Below are positions 25,027 to 37,319 of a stretch of 64,000 nt of DNA, piece by piece. Numbering within the stretch: the first letter of the stretch is position 1; the number at the start of each line of letters is the position of its first letter. The stretch is from Aegilops tauschii subsp. strangulata (taxonomy: Eukaryota > Streptophyta > Magnoliopsida > Poales > Poaceae). Below the pieces are notes generated by a model. It had not been told where the DNA came from and did no database searches. It saw only the letters and a list, made by a program, of their open reading frames with translations. The stretch spans positions 319,575,294 to 319,639,293 of the forward strand of contig NC_053037.3 in NCBI RefSeq assembly GCF_002575655.3. Reading direction: 5' to 3'. The position numbers and the translations under genes are program-made.

Positions 25027-26609
25027 TGATACGTCTCCAACATATCTATAATTTTTTATTGTTCCATGCTATTATATTATCAATCTTGGATGTTTTATAA
25101 TCATTTTATATCATTTTTTGGTACTAACCTATTGACATAGTGCCAAGTGCCAGTTGCTCTTTTCTGCATGTTTTTTACATCGCAGGAAATCAATATCATA
25201 CGGAGTCCAAATGCAACAAAACTTCACGGAGATTTTTTATGGACCAGAAGGAACGTAATGGGCCCTGGCTGTGCCTTGGGGGAGTCTCGAGGAGGGGAAA
25301 ACCCACCAGGGGCGCCAGGAGGCCCAGGCGCGCCCTCATGGGTTGTGCCCACCTCGGGTGCCCCCCGGACCGCCTCTTTGCTCTATAAATACCCCAATAT
25401 TCCAGAAACCCTAGGGGAGTCGACAAAATATTCATCCAGCCGCCGCAGAGTCCAGAACCACCAGACACAATCTAGACACCATCTCGGATGGGGTTCACCA
25501 CCTCCATTGGTGCCTCTCCAATGATGCGTGAGTAGTTCTTTGTAGACCTTCGGGTCCGTAGTTAGTAGCTAGATGGCTTCCTCTCTCTCTCTGAATTCTC
25601 AATGCAATGGTCTCTTGGAGATCCATATGATGTAACTCTTTTGTGGTGTGTTTGTTGGGATCTGATGAACTTCGAGTTTATGATCAGTTATATCTTTTTA
25701 TATCCATGAAAGTTATTTGAGTTTCTTTGATCTCTTATATGCATGATTGCTTATAGCCTCGTATTTCTTCTCTGATATTTGGGTTTTGTTTGGCCAACTT
25801 GATCAATTTATCTTGCAATGGGAAGAGGTGCTTTGTAGTGGGTTCTATCTTACGGTGCTTGATCCCAGTGACAAAAAGGGAAATGACACGTATGTATTGT
25901 TGCTACTAAGGATAAAACGGTGGGGTCTATCTCTACATAGATAGATCTTGTCTACATCATGTCATCGTTCTTATTGCATTACTCTGTTTCTCCATGAACT
26001 TAATACACTAGATGCATGTTGGATAGTGGTCGATGTGTGGAGTAATAGTAGTAGATGCAGGCTGGAGTCGGTCTACTAATCTTGGACGTGATGCCTATAT
26101 AATGATCATTGCCTGGATATCGTCGTGATTATTTAAAGTTCTATCAATTGCCCAACAGTAATTTGTTTACCCACCATTTGCTATTTTTCTCGAGAGAAGC
26201 CACTAGTGAAATCTACGGCCCCCGGGTCTTCTTTCTCATATTTGCCTTTGCGATCTACTTTTCCTTGCATTTATTTTCAGATCTATTAAAACAAAACTAC
26301 AAAAATACCTTGCTGCATTTTATTTCTATTTATTTTATTTGGCATTTGATCTATCAATCTACTACAATTTATCTCACGTCTGTTTGCCTATCTTGAGGCG
26401 TCATACCCCGCAAGGGATTGACAACCCCTTTAACACATCGGGTTGCGAGGATTTGTTATATGTGTGCAGGGGTTGTTTATGTTGTGTTGCTTGGTTCTCC
26501 TACTTGTTTGATAACATTGGTTTCATATCTAAGGGAAATACCTACTGCCGCTGTGCTGCATCATCCCTTCCTCTTTGGGGAAATACCGACGTAGCTTCGA
26601 GCGACATCA
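25027..26609 (+). repeat. Athila-1 5' LTR (1583 bp)
   Basis: Nearly identical to 30092-31684. A TATA box CTATAAAT lies at 25383-25390. Small ORFs inside it translate the LTR only. Confidence 0.92.
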
Positions 26610-26620
26610 AAAGGAATTTC

Positions 26621-26638
26621 TGGCGCCGTTGCCGGGGA
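26621..26638 (+). other. Athila-1 primer-binding site (tRNA-Asp)
   Basis: TGGCGCCGTTGCCGGGGA is the complement of the 3' end of plant tRNA-Asp, eleven bases after the LTR. This is diagnostic of the Athila lineage. Confidence 0.92.
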
Positions 26639-26865
26639 GGATCTTCAACATATACCAGGTTCCTAATCACAAATCTCATCTCCTTGCAATTTACATTATT
26701 TGCCATTTGCCTCTCGTTTTCCTCTCCCCCACTTCACAAAAATTTGCCGTTTTATTCGCCCTCTTTTTCGTTCGTCGTTTCTCGGCAGATCTGTTTGCAA
26801 TGTTTGCTTGTGTTGCCATGTGTCTTCTATTTGCTTGCATCTTCGCTTGCTAAAAATCAATTGAT

Positions 26866-27636
26866 ATGGATCGGCATCCACTTGCTAACCTTTTCAAGAG
26901 ATCCAATTATGATGAACCCATTGCTAGTGAATTGAGTTCACTACATTATCTTTATGAAGTTTTTCTTGAGATTTGTGAATCTGAAAATTGTGATGAAGAA
27001 ATTTATGAAGTGATTCATGATAGCTCCTTGAATGAAAAGCATGATTGCAATGATTTTACTATAAATTCTATTAATATCAATTGTTCTAATAATATGCAAA
27101 ACCGCAAGCTTGGGGGTGCTAATATTGCTTTGTCCACTACTTATTGCAATGATCATGATTGGGGTGATAATGATTCTTATGATCTTGACAATTTATTTAT
27201 GCCTCGTGATGAATATGCTATTGATATTAAATTTTGCAATAGTATTGAAAGTGGGTTCGGAAGAGAGTCAACTTTAGGTGAAAATAATCCCACTATTTTG
27301 GAAGAGTGTCAACTTTGCATGCATGTGGATCATAAAGAGCATATTTTATGTGATGGTTATATTGTTGAATTTGATTATGATCCTACATGGAATTATTATG
27401 AGAGAGGGAAATATGGCTGTAGAAATTTTCATATTGCTAAATTACTTCTCTTCATGTTGAGATTGTCTATCTTTTATTCTTCTTCCTTGCATATGCTAGA
27501 AATTGCCCGTCTTGATAAATTGTTTGCTTATAAAATGCCAATGCATAGGAAGAGAGTTAGACTTAAAAAAATTGTCATATTTTTCATGATGCTTTCTTTG
27601 TGTTTCAATTATTATCTTTTATGTGAGCATCATTGA
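26866..27636 (+). CDS. Unknown 256-residue protein in the gag position of Athila-1
   Basis: This is the only sizeable intact ORF of the element. It starts 227 bases after the PBS with MDRHPLANLFKRSNYDEP and ends at TGA before a non-coding stretch. I recognise no gag, protease, RT or integrase motif. Residues 1-190 are acidic and Asn/Cys-rich (YEVFLEICESENCDEEIYEV, DNDSYDLDNLFMP). Residues about 190-256 are hydrophobic and basic in alternation (LLLFMLRLSIFYSSSLHMLEI, then KKIVIFFMMLSLCFNYYLL), which could form one or two membrane segments. Codon use is AT-rich like the Athila gag. An uninterrupted frame in a non-autonomous element is notable, but coding function is unproven. It may be a diverged gag remnant or an acquired gene. 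Confidence 0.55.
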   Translation: MDRHPLANLFKRSNYDEPIASELSSLHYLYEVFLEICESENCDEEIYEVIHDSSLNEKHDCNDFTINSININCSNNMQNRKLGGANIALSTTYCNDHDWGDNDSYDLDNLFMPRDEYAIDIKFCNSIESGFGRESTLGENNPTILEECQLCMHVDHKEHILCDGYIVEFDYDPTWNYYERGKYGCRNFHIAKLLLFMLRLSIFYSSSLHMLEIARLDKLFAYKMPMHRKRVRLKKIVIFFMMLSLCFNYYLLCEHH

Positions 27637-30077
27637 AATCTTATGCCAAGCTAGGGGCATAAAACGATAGCGCTTGTTGGGAGGCAACCCAATGAATAAA
27701 ATTTATTTTTGCTTTTTTGCTTTCTGTTCTTGAATGTTTGCACAATTATTCTACTGTTATGATTGTGTTTTTTGTGTGTTTTAATTAGTGTTTGTGCCAA
27801 GTAAAGCCTTTAGGATCTTCTTGGGTGATAGTTGTAACAGAAACTTATGCAGTCACAAAAACAATTGTTAAAAATCACAAGAACGTGATAAAATGCCAAT
27901 TCTTTTTGCAGAAGATCAATATACAAATTACCCTGGTCGTCCTATTTTTTCACAATTTTTGGAGTTACATAAGTATTCGAAATAGTCAGATTGCTACAGA
28001 CTGTTTTGTTTTGACATATTCTGTTTTCTTTGTGTTGTGTGCTTATTTTGATGGCTCTATGATTTTCTTTGATGAGTTTTTGCCATAGAAAAGTTGGAAT
28101 ACAGTAGATATAATACAAAACAAAATATGAATTGGTTTGATACAGTACTTATAGTAGTGGTTTGGTTTCTTATACTACCGGATCTCGCGAAAGTTTTGTT
28201 GAGTTTTGTGTGATTGAAGTTTTCAAGTTTTGGGTTATCTTACGTTGGATGAAGGAAGGATGGAATAGCCTAAGCTTGGGGATGCCCCAGCATCCCAAGC
28301 TATTATCCAAAAATGTGCAACCAACTAAGCTTGGGGATGCCCCCCGAGTGGCATCCCCGCTTTCTTCCAACGACTATCGGTATTTTACTCGAAGCTATAT
28401 TTTATTCGTCACATGATATGTGTTTTGCTTGGAGCATCTTGTATGATATGAGTCTTTGCTTGTTTTTTTAAGTCATCCATCCTTGCTGGACACACCTATT
28501 TGAGAGAGCCAGAATTATGTCATGACTTGTTAGAATTGCTCGCTTTGCTTCACTTAAATCTTTTATGAGCTATGGACTTGCTCTAGTGCTTCACTTATAT
28601 CTTTTTGAGCACGGTGTGCTTTAGTATTTTTGAAGAAATGCTCTCTTGCTTCACTTAGATTTATTTGAGAGTTAGTAAAATTTTCAAGAAATTCTCTCTT
28701 GCTTCACTTAAATTATTTTGAGAGAAAGAAAAAATTTATGCTCATGATCTTCACTTATATTTGTTTGAGATTATGAAAAGCAACACATGAAAATTAGTCC
28801 CAAAGTGATAGATATCCAAGAAGGATATAGTAAAAACTTTCATGAAGATCATTGGACAAAATGAACTTGGTTCTTAGTAATAGTTTTGAGATATGATGAT
28901 GTGATATGTGAGTTATGTTGATGAGTAATTATGCTTTAGTAAGAATATTGGTGTTAAGATTTGTGATTCCCTATGCAAGTACGAAATTCAATAGTCATGC
29001 AATGAAATTATATCCTACTTATGGTGCATTATTTGGTGTTAATTATGCTTAATGTTTGCTTATGAGATTATTCGTTTCTTGGTTGGTCGCTTCTCAATCT
29101 TTTGCTAGCCTTCATTTTGCACCAAGTATGATCTCTACTTGTGCATCCAAAATCCTTTAAACCAGTTTTGCCACATGAGTCCACTATATCTACCTATATG
29201 CGGTATTATTTTTCCATTCTAAGCAAATTTGCATGTGCCATCTCTAATTTTCAAAATAAACTTCTCTTTTGTGTGTTTGTTTCGCTCGCGGAGCGGTGAC
29301 GGGTGGCTAATATTTTCCATGCTGGATGTGTTATTCTCATGATGAGTGTTTATTCCCTTGTCATTGCACAAGAGTAAGGCAAAGGTTTTAGGGATGCCCA
29401 GTCCCGAAATGCAAAAATGAATTTACTTTATGTTGTCAAATAATAAATTCCTTGGAAAGTGTTGGTATGGAGGGCAACCGTGGATACAGCTAGCCATGGA
29501 AAGTGAAAGTATGGTGGAAAAAGGAATAAACTTTATTTTCTGTTTGGGAACCGCCTATGGCATATCTAGCATGGAAAGTGTTGGGAACTCTAACTCATTT
29601 TTGTGGGTGGGATGGATGCACCTCCCAGAATGTTTTTATCTCTAATTTTTTGCTTTGAGCTCTGGCACCTCTACAAATGCCTACTTCCCTCTACGAAGGG
29701 CCTTTCTTTTACTTTATGCAAAAAAAATTGAATTTGAGTCTCCATCTTCTCTTATAAAAGCACCAACTAGGAGGCAATATGATCGTACTTAAGTATTGGG
29801 TGTAGCTAATATTCAAGTGTGTTTCATGAATGGATCAATGGTTGAGCATGATGGGCTAGGGATAACTTATTTTAGCGTTGATATTTTGAAAGACATGATT
29901 GCTTGTTGATATGCTTGAGTATCTAAATTATTATGTAAAAACTAGACTATTGCTTTGAATCACATAAAACTCCAATTTTCCATGCCATAAAGAAAAGAAT
30001 ATGATATGACATGTTAGGCAGCATTCCACATCAAAAATTCTGTTTTTTACTTACCTACTCGAGGACGAGTAGGAGTT
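27637..30077 (+). other. Athila-1 inner non-coding region
   Basis: About 2.4 kb of AT-rich DNA with no credible ORF. It is related in inverted form to 38905-41690 of Athila-2 (for example 27781-27830 and 41480-41530), so it is a family-conserved 3' region. It corresponds to the place where autonomous Athila elements carry env-like or long spacer sequence. Confidence 0.7.
28271..28358 (+). repeat. Two PPT-like hairpin motifs inside Athila-1
   Basis: AAGCTTGGGGATGCC at 28272-28286 is followed by its inverted copy (CATCCCAAGCT, to 28301). A second copy at 28326-28342 is followed by GGCATCCCC. Both repeat the true PPT at 30078-30091. Athila-2 has a matching pair at 40929-41015. Confidence 0.7.
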
Positions 30078-30091
30078 AAGCTTGGGGATGC
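30078..30091 (+). other. Athila-1 polypurine tract
   Basis: TAAGCTTGGGGATGC directly precedes the 3' LTR. Upstream is the usual ACGAGTAGGAGT context seen in inverted form next to Athila-2 and Athila-3. Confidence 0.8.
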
Positions 30092-31684
30092 TGATACGTC
30101 TCCAATGTATATATACTTGTTGATTGTTCCATGCTGTTATATTATCAATCTGGGATGTTTTATAATCATTTTATAGTCATTTTATATCATTTTTTGGTAC
30201 TAACCTATTGACATAGTGCCAAGTGCTAGTTGCTGTTTTGTGCATGTTTTTTACATCGTAGGAAATCAATATCATACGGAGTCCAAATGCAACGAAACTT
30301 CACGGCGATTTTTATGGACCAGAAGGAACGTAATGGGCCCTGGCTGTGCCTGGGGGAGTCTCGAGGAGGGGACAACCCACCAGGGTGCGCCAGGAGGCCG
30401 AGGCGTGCCCTGGTGGGTTGTGCCCACCTCGGGTGCCCCCCGGACCGCCTCTTTCCTCTATAAATACCCCAATATTCCAGAAACCCTAGGGGAGTTAACG
30501 GAATATTCATCCAGCCGCCACAGAGTCCAGAACCACCAGATCCAATCTAGACACCATCTCGGATGGGGTTCACCACCTCCATTGGTGCCTCTCTGATGAT
30601 GTGTGAGTAGTTCTTTATAGACCTTCGGGTCCGTAGTTAGTAGCTAGATGGCTTCCTCTCTCTCGCTGAATTCTCAATACAATGGTCTCTTGGAGACCCA
30701 TATGATGTAACTCTTTTGCGGTGTGTTTGTTGGGATCTGATGAACTTCGAGTTTATGATCTGTTATATCTTTTTATATCCATGAAAGTTATTTGAGTTTC
30801 TTTGATCTCTTATATGCATGATTGCTTATAGCCTCGTATTTCTTCTCTGATATTTGGGTTTTGTTTGGCCAACTTGATCTATTTATCTTGCAATGGGAAG
30901 AGGTGCTTTGTAGTGGGTTCGATCTTACGGTGCTTGCTCCCAGTGATAGAAAGGGAAACGACATGTATGTATTGTTGCTACTAAGGATAAAACGATGGGG
31001 TCTATCTCTGCATAGATAGATATGGTCTACATCATGTCATCATTCTTATTGCATTACTCCGTTTCTCCATGAACTTAATACACAAGATGCATGCTGGATA
31101 GTGGTCGATGTGTGGAGTAATAGTAGTAGATGCAGGCAGGAGTCGGTCTACTAATCTTGGACGTGATGCCTATATAATGATCATTTCCTGGATATCATCA
31201 TGATTATTTGAAGTTCTATCAATTGCCCAGAGTAATTTGTTTACCCACCGTTTGCTATTTTTCTCGAGAGAAGCCACTAGCGAAATCTACGGCCCGAGGG
31301 TCTTCTTTCTCATATTTGCCTTTGCAATCTACTTTTTCCTTGCATTTATTTTCAGATCTATTAAACCAAAAATACAAAAATACCTTGCTGCATTTTATTT
31401 CTATTTATTTTATTTGGCGTTTGATCTATCAATCTACTACAATTTATCTCACGTATGTTTGCCTACCTTGAGGCGCCGTACCCTGGAAGGGATTGACAAC
31501 CCCTTTAACACGTCGGGTTGCGAGGATTTGTTATCAGTGTGCAGGGGCTGTTTACGTTGTGTTTCTTGGTTCTCCTACTAGTTCGATAACCTTGGTTTCA
31601 TATCTGAGGGAAACACCTACCGCCGCTGTGCTGCATCATCCCTTCCTCTTTGGGGAAATATTGATGTAGCTTCGAGTGACATCA
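30092..31684 (+). repeat. Athila-1 3' LTR (1593 bp)
   Basis: TGATACGTCTCC start, GACATCA end, TATA box near 30468-30475. Only scattered differences from the 5' LTR, so insertion is fairly recent. Confidence 0.92.
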
Positions 31685-33551
31685 GACGCATGATCATGAC
31701 ATGGCAATATGATGTGATTTGAGCTAATGTAGCTAGCAACAATTTAAATGAAGTTGGTTTGAACAAAAGGTTCAAATTCAAACTCCACATAGGGCATTTC
31801 AAATTCCATTAATTCAAATTGTCATATACAGTAGCTTTAGGTTGCTCAAACATGCATGAAAATGCCATAAACAAATTTATTTGATTGCTCTGATCATTTT
31901 TCATATATAATTTATTTCAGTTGGAGTTACGGTTGATTTTCTTTGATTTTTAGAAATTTAGGCATTTTTCTGGATTTTCTAATTATGTAGAATTAAACTA
32001 ATTCCTTAAAATGAATTACTGCGTCAGCACTACATCAGGATGACATCAACTAATCAACGGATCAGCCCAGGTCAAACTGACCAGTGGGTCCCGTGTGTCA
32101 GTGACTAGACTAACTAACCTAATTAGAGTTAACCCTAACTAACTTGGTTAGCCGGGCGGGGCCCGCATGTCAGTGACCCAGGGGGGTCAAATCCCTTGTA
32201 AACCGGGGCTAATCCACCGGCGACTCGACGCCGGCAAGGCCAGACGCAGCGGCGAGGTGCAGGATTCCTGCTCCGGCGACCAAATGGTCGGCGGAGGGCA
32301 TCTTCATGATGCAGACGCTCGTCCGCATCGAGTGGTGGCGGTGGTTGGGCTTGGGGTGGCCGGAGTCGTCGCCGGCGTCGACCTTGGCGGTTGCCGGAGC
32401 TCGAGTGAGCTCGAGACCGAGGCTACGGCGGGCGAGGCGGCGCATGTGGGGCACCTACGTGCTCTACACGGCGTGAGGAGGAAGCTGGGCACAACAGCCG
32501 GACCATTGGATGGCCGGGAACTCGTCAGCGGCGAGCACAGGCGGCGGCACCTGCACGCGAGCATGGTGCGGTGGCTACGATGCACGAGGGAGAGAACAGG
32601 GAGGGGGAGGAGGAGAAGCAGCTCAGGGCGGAGTCGAAGGTGGCCTTGGCGAGCTCGGGGAGGGGCTGGCGAGGTTGGGAGGTCGCCGGCGATCTCAGCG
32701 GCCGTGGTTGAAGAAAACAACGGGAAGAGCGCTCGGGGGCATCCGGTGGCACGTGGGTTGTCGGGGAGGCGTAGGCGACGGTGGCGGAGCTATGGAATGC
32801 AGTGACTATGGCTGTAGCGGCAGCGAGCGGCGGCGACGAGCGCGCTCGGGTGCGCTGCAGGGAGAGAGCAGAGGAGGGGAGAGAAGGAGTGGATAGGCTA
32901 GAGGGTCGGGCGGTTGCGTGGCGTCTCCAACCAGCCTCCAGCGTCGGCGGAAGCAGGAGGTGGCTCGGGCGCGTGCCATCGCGCGGCGACCACGCCCGCG
33001 GCGTCTGACTGGCGGGAGCTGGACGACGACTGGCAGCGCCAGGTGGTGGGCTAGGACGGCTACAGGGGTTTGGCCAGGTAAGTGGGCTACCAGGTAAACT
33101 CTCTCTCTCTCTCTTTCATTTATGTTTTCGATTTTCTGTCTTTGTTTTTGATTGAGCAAAAATGCCAAACCACTTTGTAAAATTCTCAAAATATTTGTGG
33201 GCACTTGTGAAATTATTTCCAGCAGCCCTCAAATGCTTTCAAGATTATTTGGACATTTAAAAATATTTATAGAATTTAAATGTCCAAATTCAAGTACTTA
33301 TAAGTTAATTCAAAAATCCAGAGTGTCCTAGAAAAGTGTGCACCATTTTTGGCAGAGGTTCTAGACCAGTTCGAAATTGATGAACATTTATGAAGGGCAT
33401 TTCAGATTCATTGAAAATTATTTTAGTAAACCCTAGTTTATTTAAGTGGCGCTAGGGGTTTATGCCATCCCCATTTCAAGTTTCAGGAAAATTTAAACAT
33501 GATGCATCACTCTAGCTAGTCCTAATGCAAATGCTGACTAGGCTTGCGACA
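31685..33551 (-). repeat. LARD-B 3' LTR, proximal piece
   Basis: It resumes the LARD LTR after Athila-1 (ATGATCATGACATGG matches the complement of LARD-A near 1255) and runs to the LTR start, the complement of TGTCGCAAGCCT, at 33551. A GC-rich block at about 32160-33070 is the counterpart of 7365-8340. The 212-codon ORF at 32167-32805 lies in this block and is antisense to the element; I do not regard it as a gene. Confidence 0.85.
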
Positions 33552-36500
33552 ACTCACCCCCACTAAACAAGAATCTCGTCCCGAGATTCAAGACATGAGG
33601 TAAGAAGACAGAGGGACACAAAGCTAACACAAACTTCTCGATCCAATTGCCCTTCTCGAAGATGTTGATTCATTGTGTATTGCTTTTGAGAACTTCACCC
33701 AACACGATGATGACAGAAAGAAACTCTATAGGAATCGATCACTCGCGATCAACTCACAGAATGAGATGTTGAACATCTCTTGAGCTGAGACACAAAACAC
33801 ACATCAGGGGTGATGGAAAAGCAGACGACGAAGACTCAAGCTGGTAGGCAACAATTCCACGCTTGAGTAAGATGGTGCATGGTTTCAAAGTAGCAAGGAG
33901 ATAATTGCCATGATCCCATAACATGGCACCTCAGGGGAGGTGACTCGTAGAGTTATTCCCTTAAGTGGCAAAAAGAATTACTTTTGATACAGAGATCATT
34001 GAAACTCTCTATACCAGCCTAAGGCAATTCACTAACAATCGTTTGGCGGAGTTCAAAGGAATGGCATACCCGGACTAGAATGGATGATGTGGACTACCTT
34101 GTTGAGGACAACGCAATGAATGATTTTTGCTTATCATCGAAAATGGATGGGACCCATGGTAAGTCCAGTTTTGAAGATGATCCTGGACAACAATTGTTGA
34201 GAAGGGCAGCCCATGGGAAATTGGCACAATGGCGGTGCAAGCTGGGAACAAAATGCAAATGTTGGGAATGTTCCAACCATCATATATGCCTGAGATCTAG
34301 ATCCGGTTAGTAACATGATACTTCAGACTCAACATGTCTGAAAAGAAGAGTTGCAACTCAAATCGACGAGATGACGTTGCGAGATTCTCGGGAAATGAAC
34401 TACGGTAGCAAGCTCCAAAACATGAGTTGGTTCTGCTACACACATGTGAACACGCTGTCCCAGACAAGCATGACCACATAGTAGTCTTACAATAAAACAC
34501 TACCGAGTTCTAGTTGGGAACCATTGTCGAGGATATCGAAGTCTCGTGCACTTAAATTAGTTTTCCTTGAGCAAATCGATCAGTGGCTTGGTGTGCTAGA
34601 GATTACATATGGAATGAAGATGATCAGTCTACCAGACCATAGAATACTTCACACATGCATGACTGACTTGGGATGATTCCAATTGAAGCAAAAACAAGCT
34701 TTCTAAAATTCACAGCGGTAACTTACATTAAATGCACATGAATTAGAGGAAGTCACTTCTTACATCAAAACATCTGCTTCATGAGCTAACACAAAGATAA
34801 TGCTTACAAAAATTTCCAACGCTAGCTTTAATGTTCAACATGAATCATGGAGAAGACAAACATGTTGCCGATGGGCTCGACAACAATTCATCGAGGCTTC
34901 CATATAGATGGAATTCCACAATTACGTGAACACTGTGATAGCATTGGTTAGACCAAAAGATGTAATGGCGTATGCTCGAGGGTTCAACCACGAGTAAGAC
35001 AACATTACAAATATTGTTGGTTCTGATTTGATTTGACGATAGCCCATCCTCAAATCAAGGATTATATCAGACAATAGATCCAACAACTGGTCACGAGGAC
35101 CAATCGATGAAGATATCATCTTTCTTCAACACACACACGCAAAAGATATCCCTTTGGAATGAACTAAATAAGGAAAAGCTTTTATCCTCCAACTCTCCAA
35201 GTTGTTGTTTAGCTTAACCAACTAGCTCATGGGTATCCGACACAAATTCTTGGAGAAAGGGTGGTTTATAGGAAAACCAACTCGATCACGAGCTCATCAT
35301 AACAATCAGAGGACAACCTGGTAATACTTCCGAGAAGATATACAGAAAATCACGAACCACTGATATGTTATTAAGCTCAAGACCAATCTTGCTTTCGAGT
35401 CAAGTTGATGTGATCAAATAAGCAAGGGATTAACACGATCCCAACTCACTGATCGAAGAGTGCACCAGGAAATATGGACTAGTAGCATGATCAATCTTAG
35501 GAAGATGACTCAGTAACCAACATGCTAAGAACGAGAGTATTGTCCATTAACTACCAAGCAATGGGTTGCTAGGAGTATTGACTTTATACATCACAATTCA
35601 CTTGTCGGCATTCTGGTTACCATAACACAGGAACCGAGGTATGAACAATGATGGCGAGAAGTATCACTGCATCAAGAATTCATAGGAGGTGGTGCAATTC
35701 CCATGATATTCCTGACATAAAGGGGGTAATACTTCAGGGTGGAACAAACTAGAAGCTGGATTGGCATTCTTAATCTACGGAATACAACTGCTTTGACCCA
35801 ATCCTAGATATGGACGAGGTACCGGAGTTTGTTTCTCCTAGTCATTCCGGAATAGAATGGCCTGATGGACCACAAGAATATTAGACTTTGAAGAACGAAT
35901 GCATTGATGTACCATCGACTATCAAATGATAGGTCGGTATACAACTAAAGAGAACAACTCAAAAGAACATATGATTTTCTGAGTTGTGGACGCATAGATT
36001 AGTATGTCAAACAAGTTCAACATATTTCTTCCGGATAACCCATGCAGAAGAGGAAGGACTGGCAGATTCACAATTTTTGAATGGAGAACTCATCAAGAGC
36101 ACTCTTATTGTGATCATTGGTTCAAAGAACTTCTGCCATAATGGTTCATGGTATTGGAAGAATGATATACCATGGACCTTGAAAACTATCACAAGGTTAC
36201 TAATATCCTAAAGGAACAAGCAACACTATCAACAGGAAGTAAGTACAGTGAATCTTGGGTTCAAGAACCCAGGAATAGAATGCCTACTAACTAAATGGCA
36301 TCGCAGGATGCTTTCAAGAGTGATGGCCAGAATCATCGCACTAGAAACACAAAACATGGTTAGATTAGTAGGTGGTTCTCTAAGATACCCTAGTGTCATG
36401 ATAGCAGCTTCAACATATATGTTGAAGCAATGAAGTACCTCAACATACTGAGTGGTGTGGTTAATCTGGCCCAAAGAAACATCGAGAACGGGAAGAAAGG

Positions 36501-36931
36501 TTTGCAAGTGCATCAGACTATTTAGAAACCTGGGATGACTCGGACAGCATAATGGTTGTAAATGCTCGAAAAGATTTGAGACATCATGCAAAATGGTGGA
36601 ATAACCACTTAACATCACTGTATCAAGGTTCTGAGGCCAGCTATGAACATACGGAAGTAGTAGGAGCTAAACTGAGGCTTCAATCCATCAATCTTATAAG
36701 TCTACGGATTAGTAACACATGATCGAGATACAAAGATGAGAAGCCTAGTTCTTAATCCCCGTAGAAAAGAAGAGGGTGACTCAGATCACAAGGGCATAAG
36801 GTAAATGAGTAAATAGAGCCTTGCGTTCCCTTCCACAATCAATTCCCTTATATAACTAAAGCATTTCTAGACTCGACTTCGACCAGTTTGGCTTGATAAT
36901 CCTACATGCAGTCAGGCTCCGATACCAAAGT
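33552..36931 (-). other. LARD-B internal domain, non-coding
   Basis: Inverted homologue of 3493-6899 with numerous indels. The PPT (complement ACTCACCCCCACTAAAC, 33552-33568) and PBS lie at its two ends. No ORF is conserved between the two LARD copies, which supports a non-coding function. Confidence 0.78.
36915..36927 (-). other. LARD-B primer-binding site with one substitution
   Basis: On the minus strand it reads TGGTATCGGAGCC, four bases after the LTR end. LARD-A has TGGTATCAGAGCC. The A-to-G change weakens complementarity to tRNA-iMet or tolerates a G-U pair. Confidence 0.82.
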
Positions 36932-37319
36932 TGTCGGGACCCCGATCCTAAGTCACACCGATCTATCATGTAACACATCGTATCATTTTGTGGCCTCACG
37001 CACGGTATCCCCACAGGTGCCACCTTACCTGGCCTGGGACCATTTGCGCCTTTTGGCTCACGTATATGATAGTGTCGCTAGCGTCCATATGACAGAGAAC
37101 CCGGGCCGACATGACTAGTCGTAAACCCAAGGTGGCACTAACTTATAGGGACATGCATACATGACCCAGCAATGCACGTGTCGGTCAGTAGCGAGTGAAA
37201 CCGGGCTGTAGCAAGCTAGCAGGACTCCGGTAAGCACCGCATGACATTTCCCCGTAGGGACAGACACAGGAGCAAAGAAGGACACATGCCGATCATCCCA
37301 TGTGTTTCGGAGCAGTAGC
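36932..37319 (-). repeat. LARD-B 5' LTR, PBS-proximal piece
   Basis: TGTCGGGACCCCGATCC start, homologous to 11703-12105 and to the complement of LARD-A 3100-3492. Interrupted at 37315-37319 (GTAGC, TSD) by Athila-2. Confidence 0.88.

Larger units (their letters stand above)
25027..31684 (+). mobile_element. Athila-1: Athila-lineage (WHAM/Sabrina-type) Gypsy element lacking gag-pol
   Basis: LTRs 25027-26609 and 30092-31684 both start TGATACGTCTCC and end GACATCA. A tRNA-Asp PBS and an AAGCTTGGGGATGC PPT mark the inner borders. The 3.48-kb inner domain has one sizeable ORF (26866-27636) and no RT, integrase or recognisable gag. The TSDs are GATGT (25022-25026) and GACGC (31685-31689); the uninterrupted LARD sequence has GATGC there, so each copy has one transition. 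Confidence 0.9.

Noticed and set aside
25196..25524. ORFs in the Athila-1 LTR (also 30216-30596) and in the Athila-2 LTRs
   Set aside because: They are LTR translations; frames differ between the two LTR copies of the same element.
32167..32805. 212-codon plus-strand ORF
   Set aside because: It lies in the GC-rich part of the LARD-B LTR, antisense to the element; the equivalent regions of LARD-A do not keep the frame.
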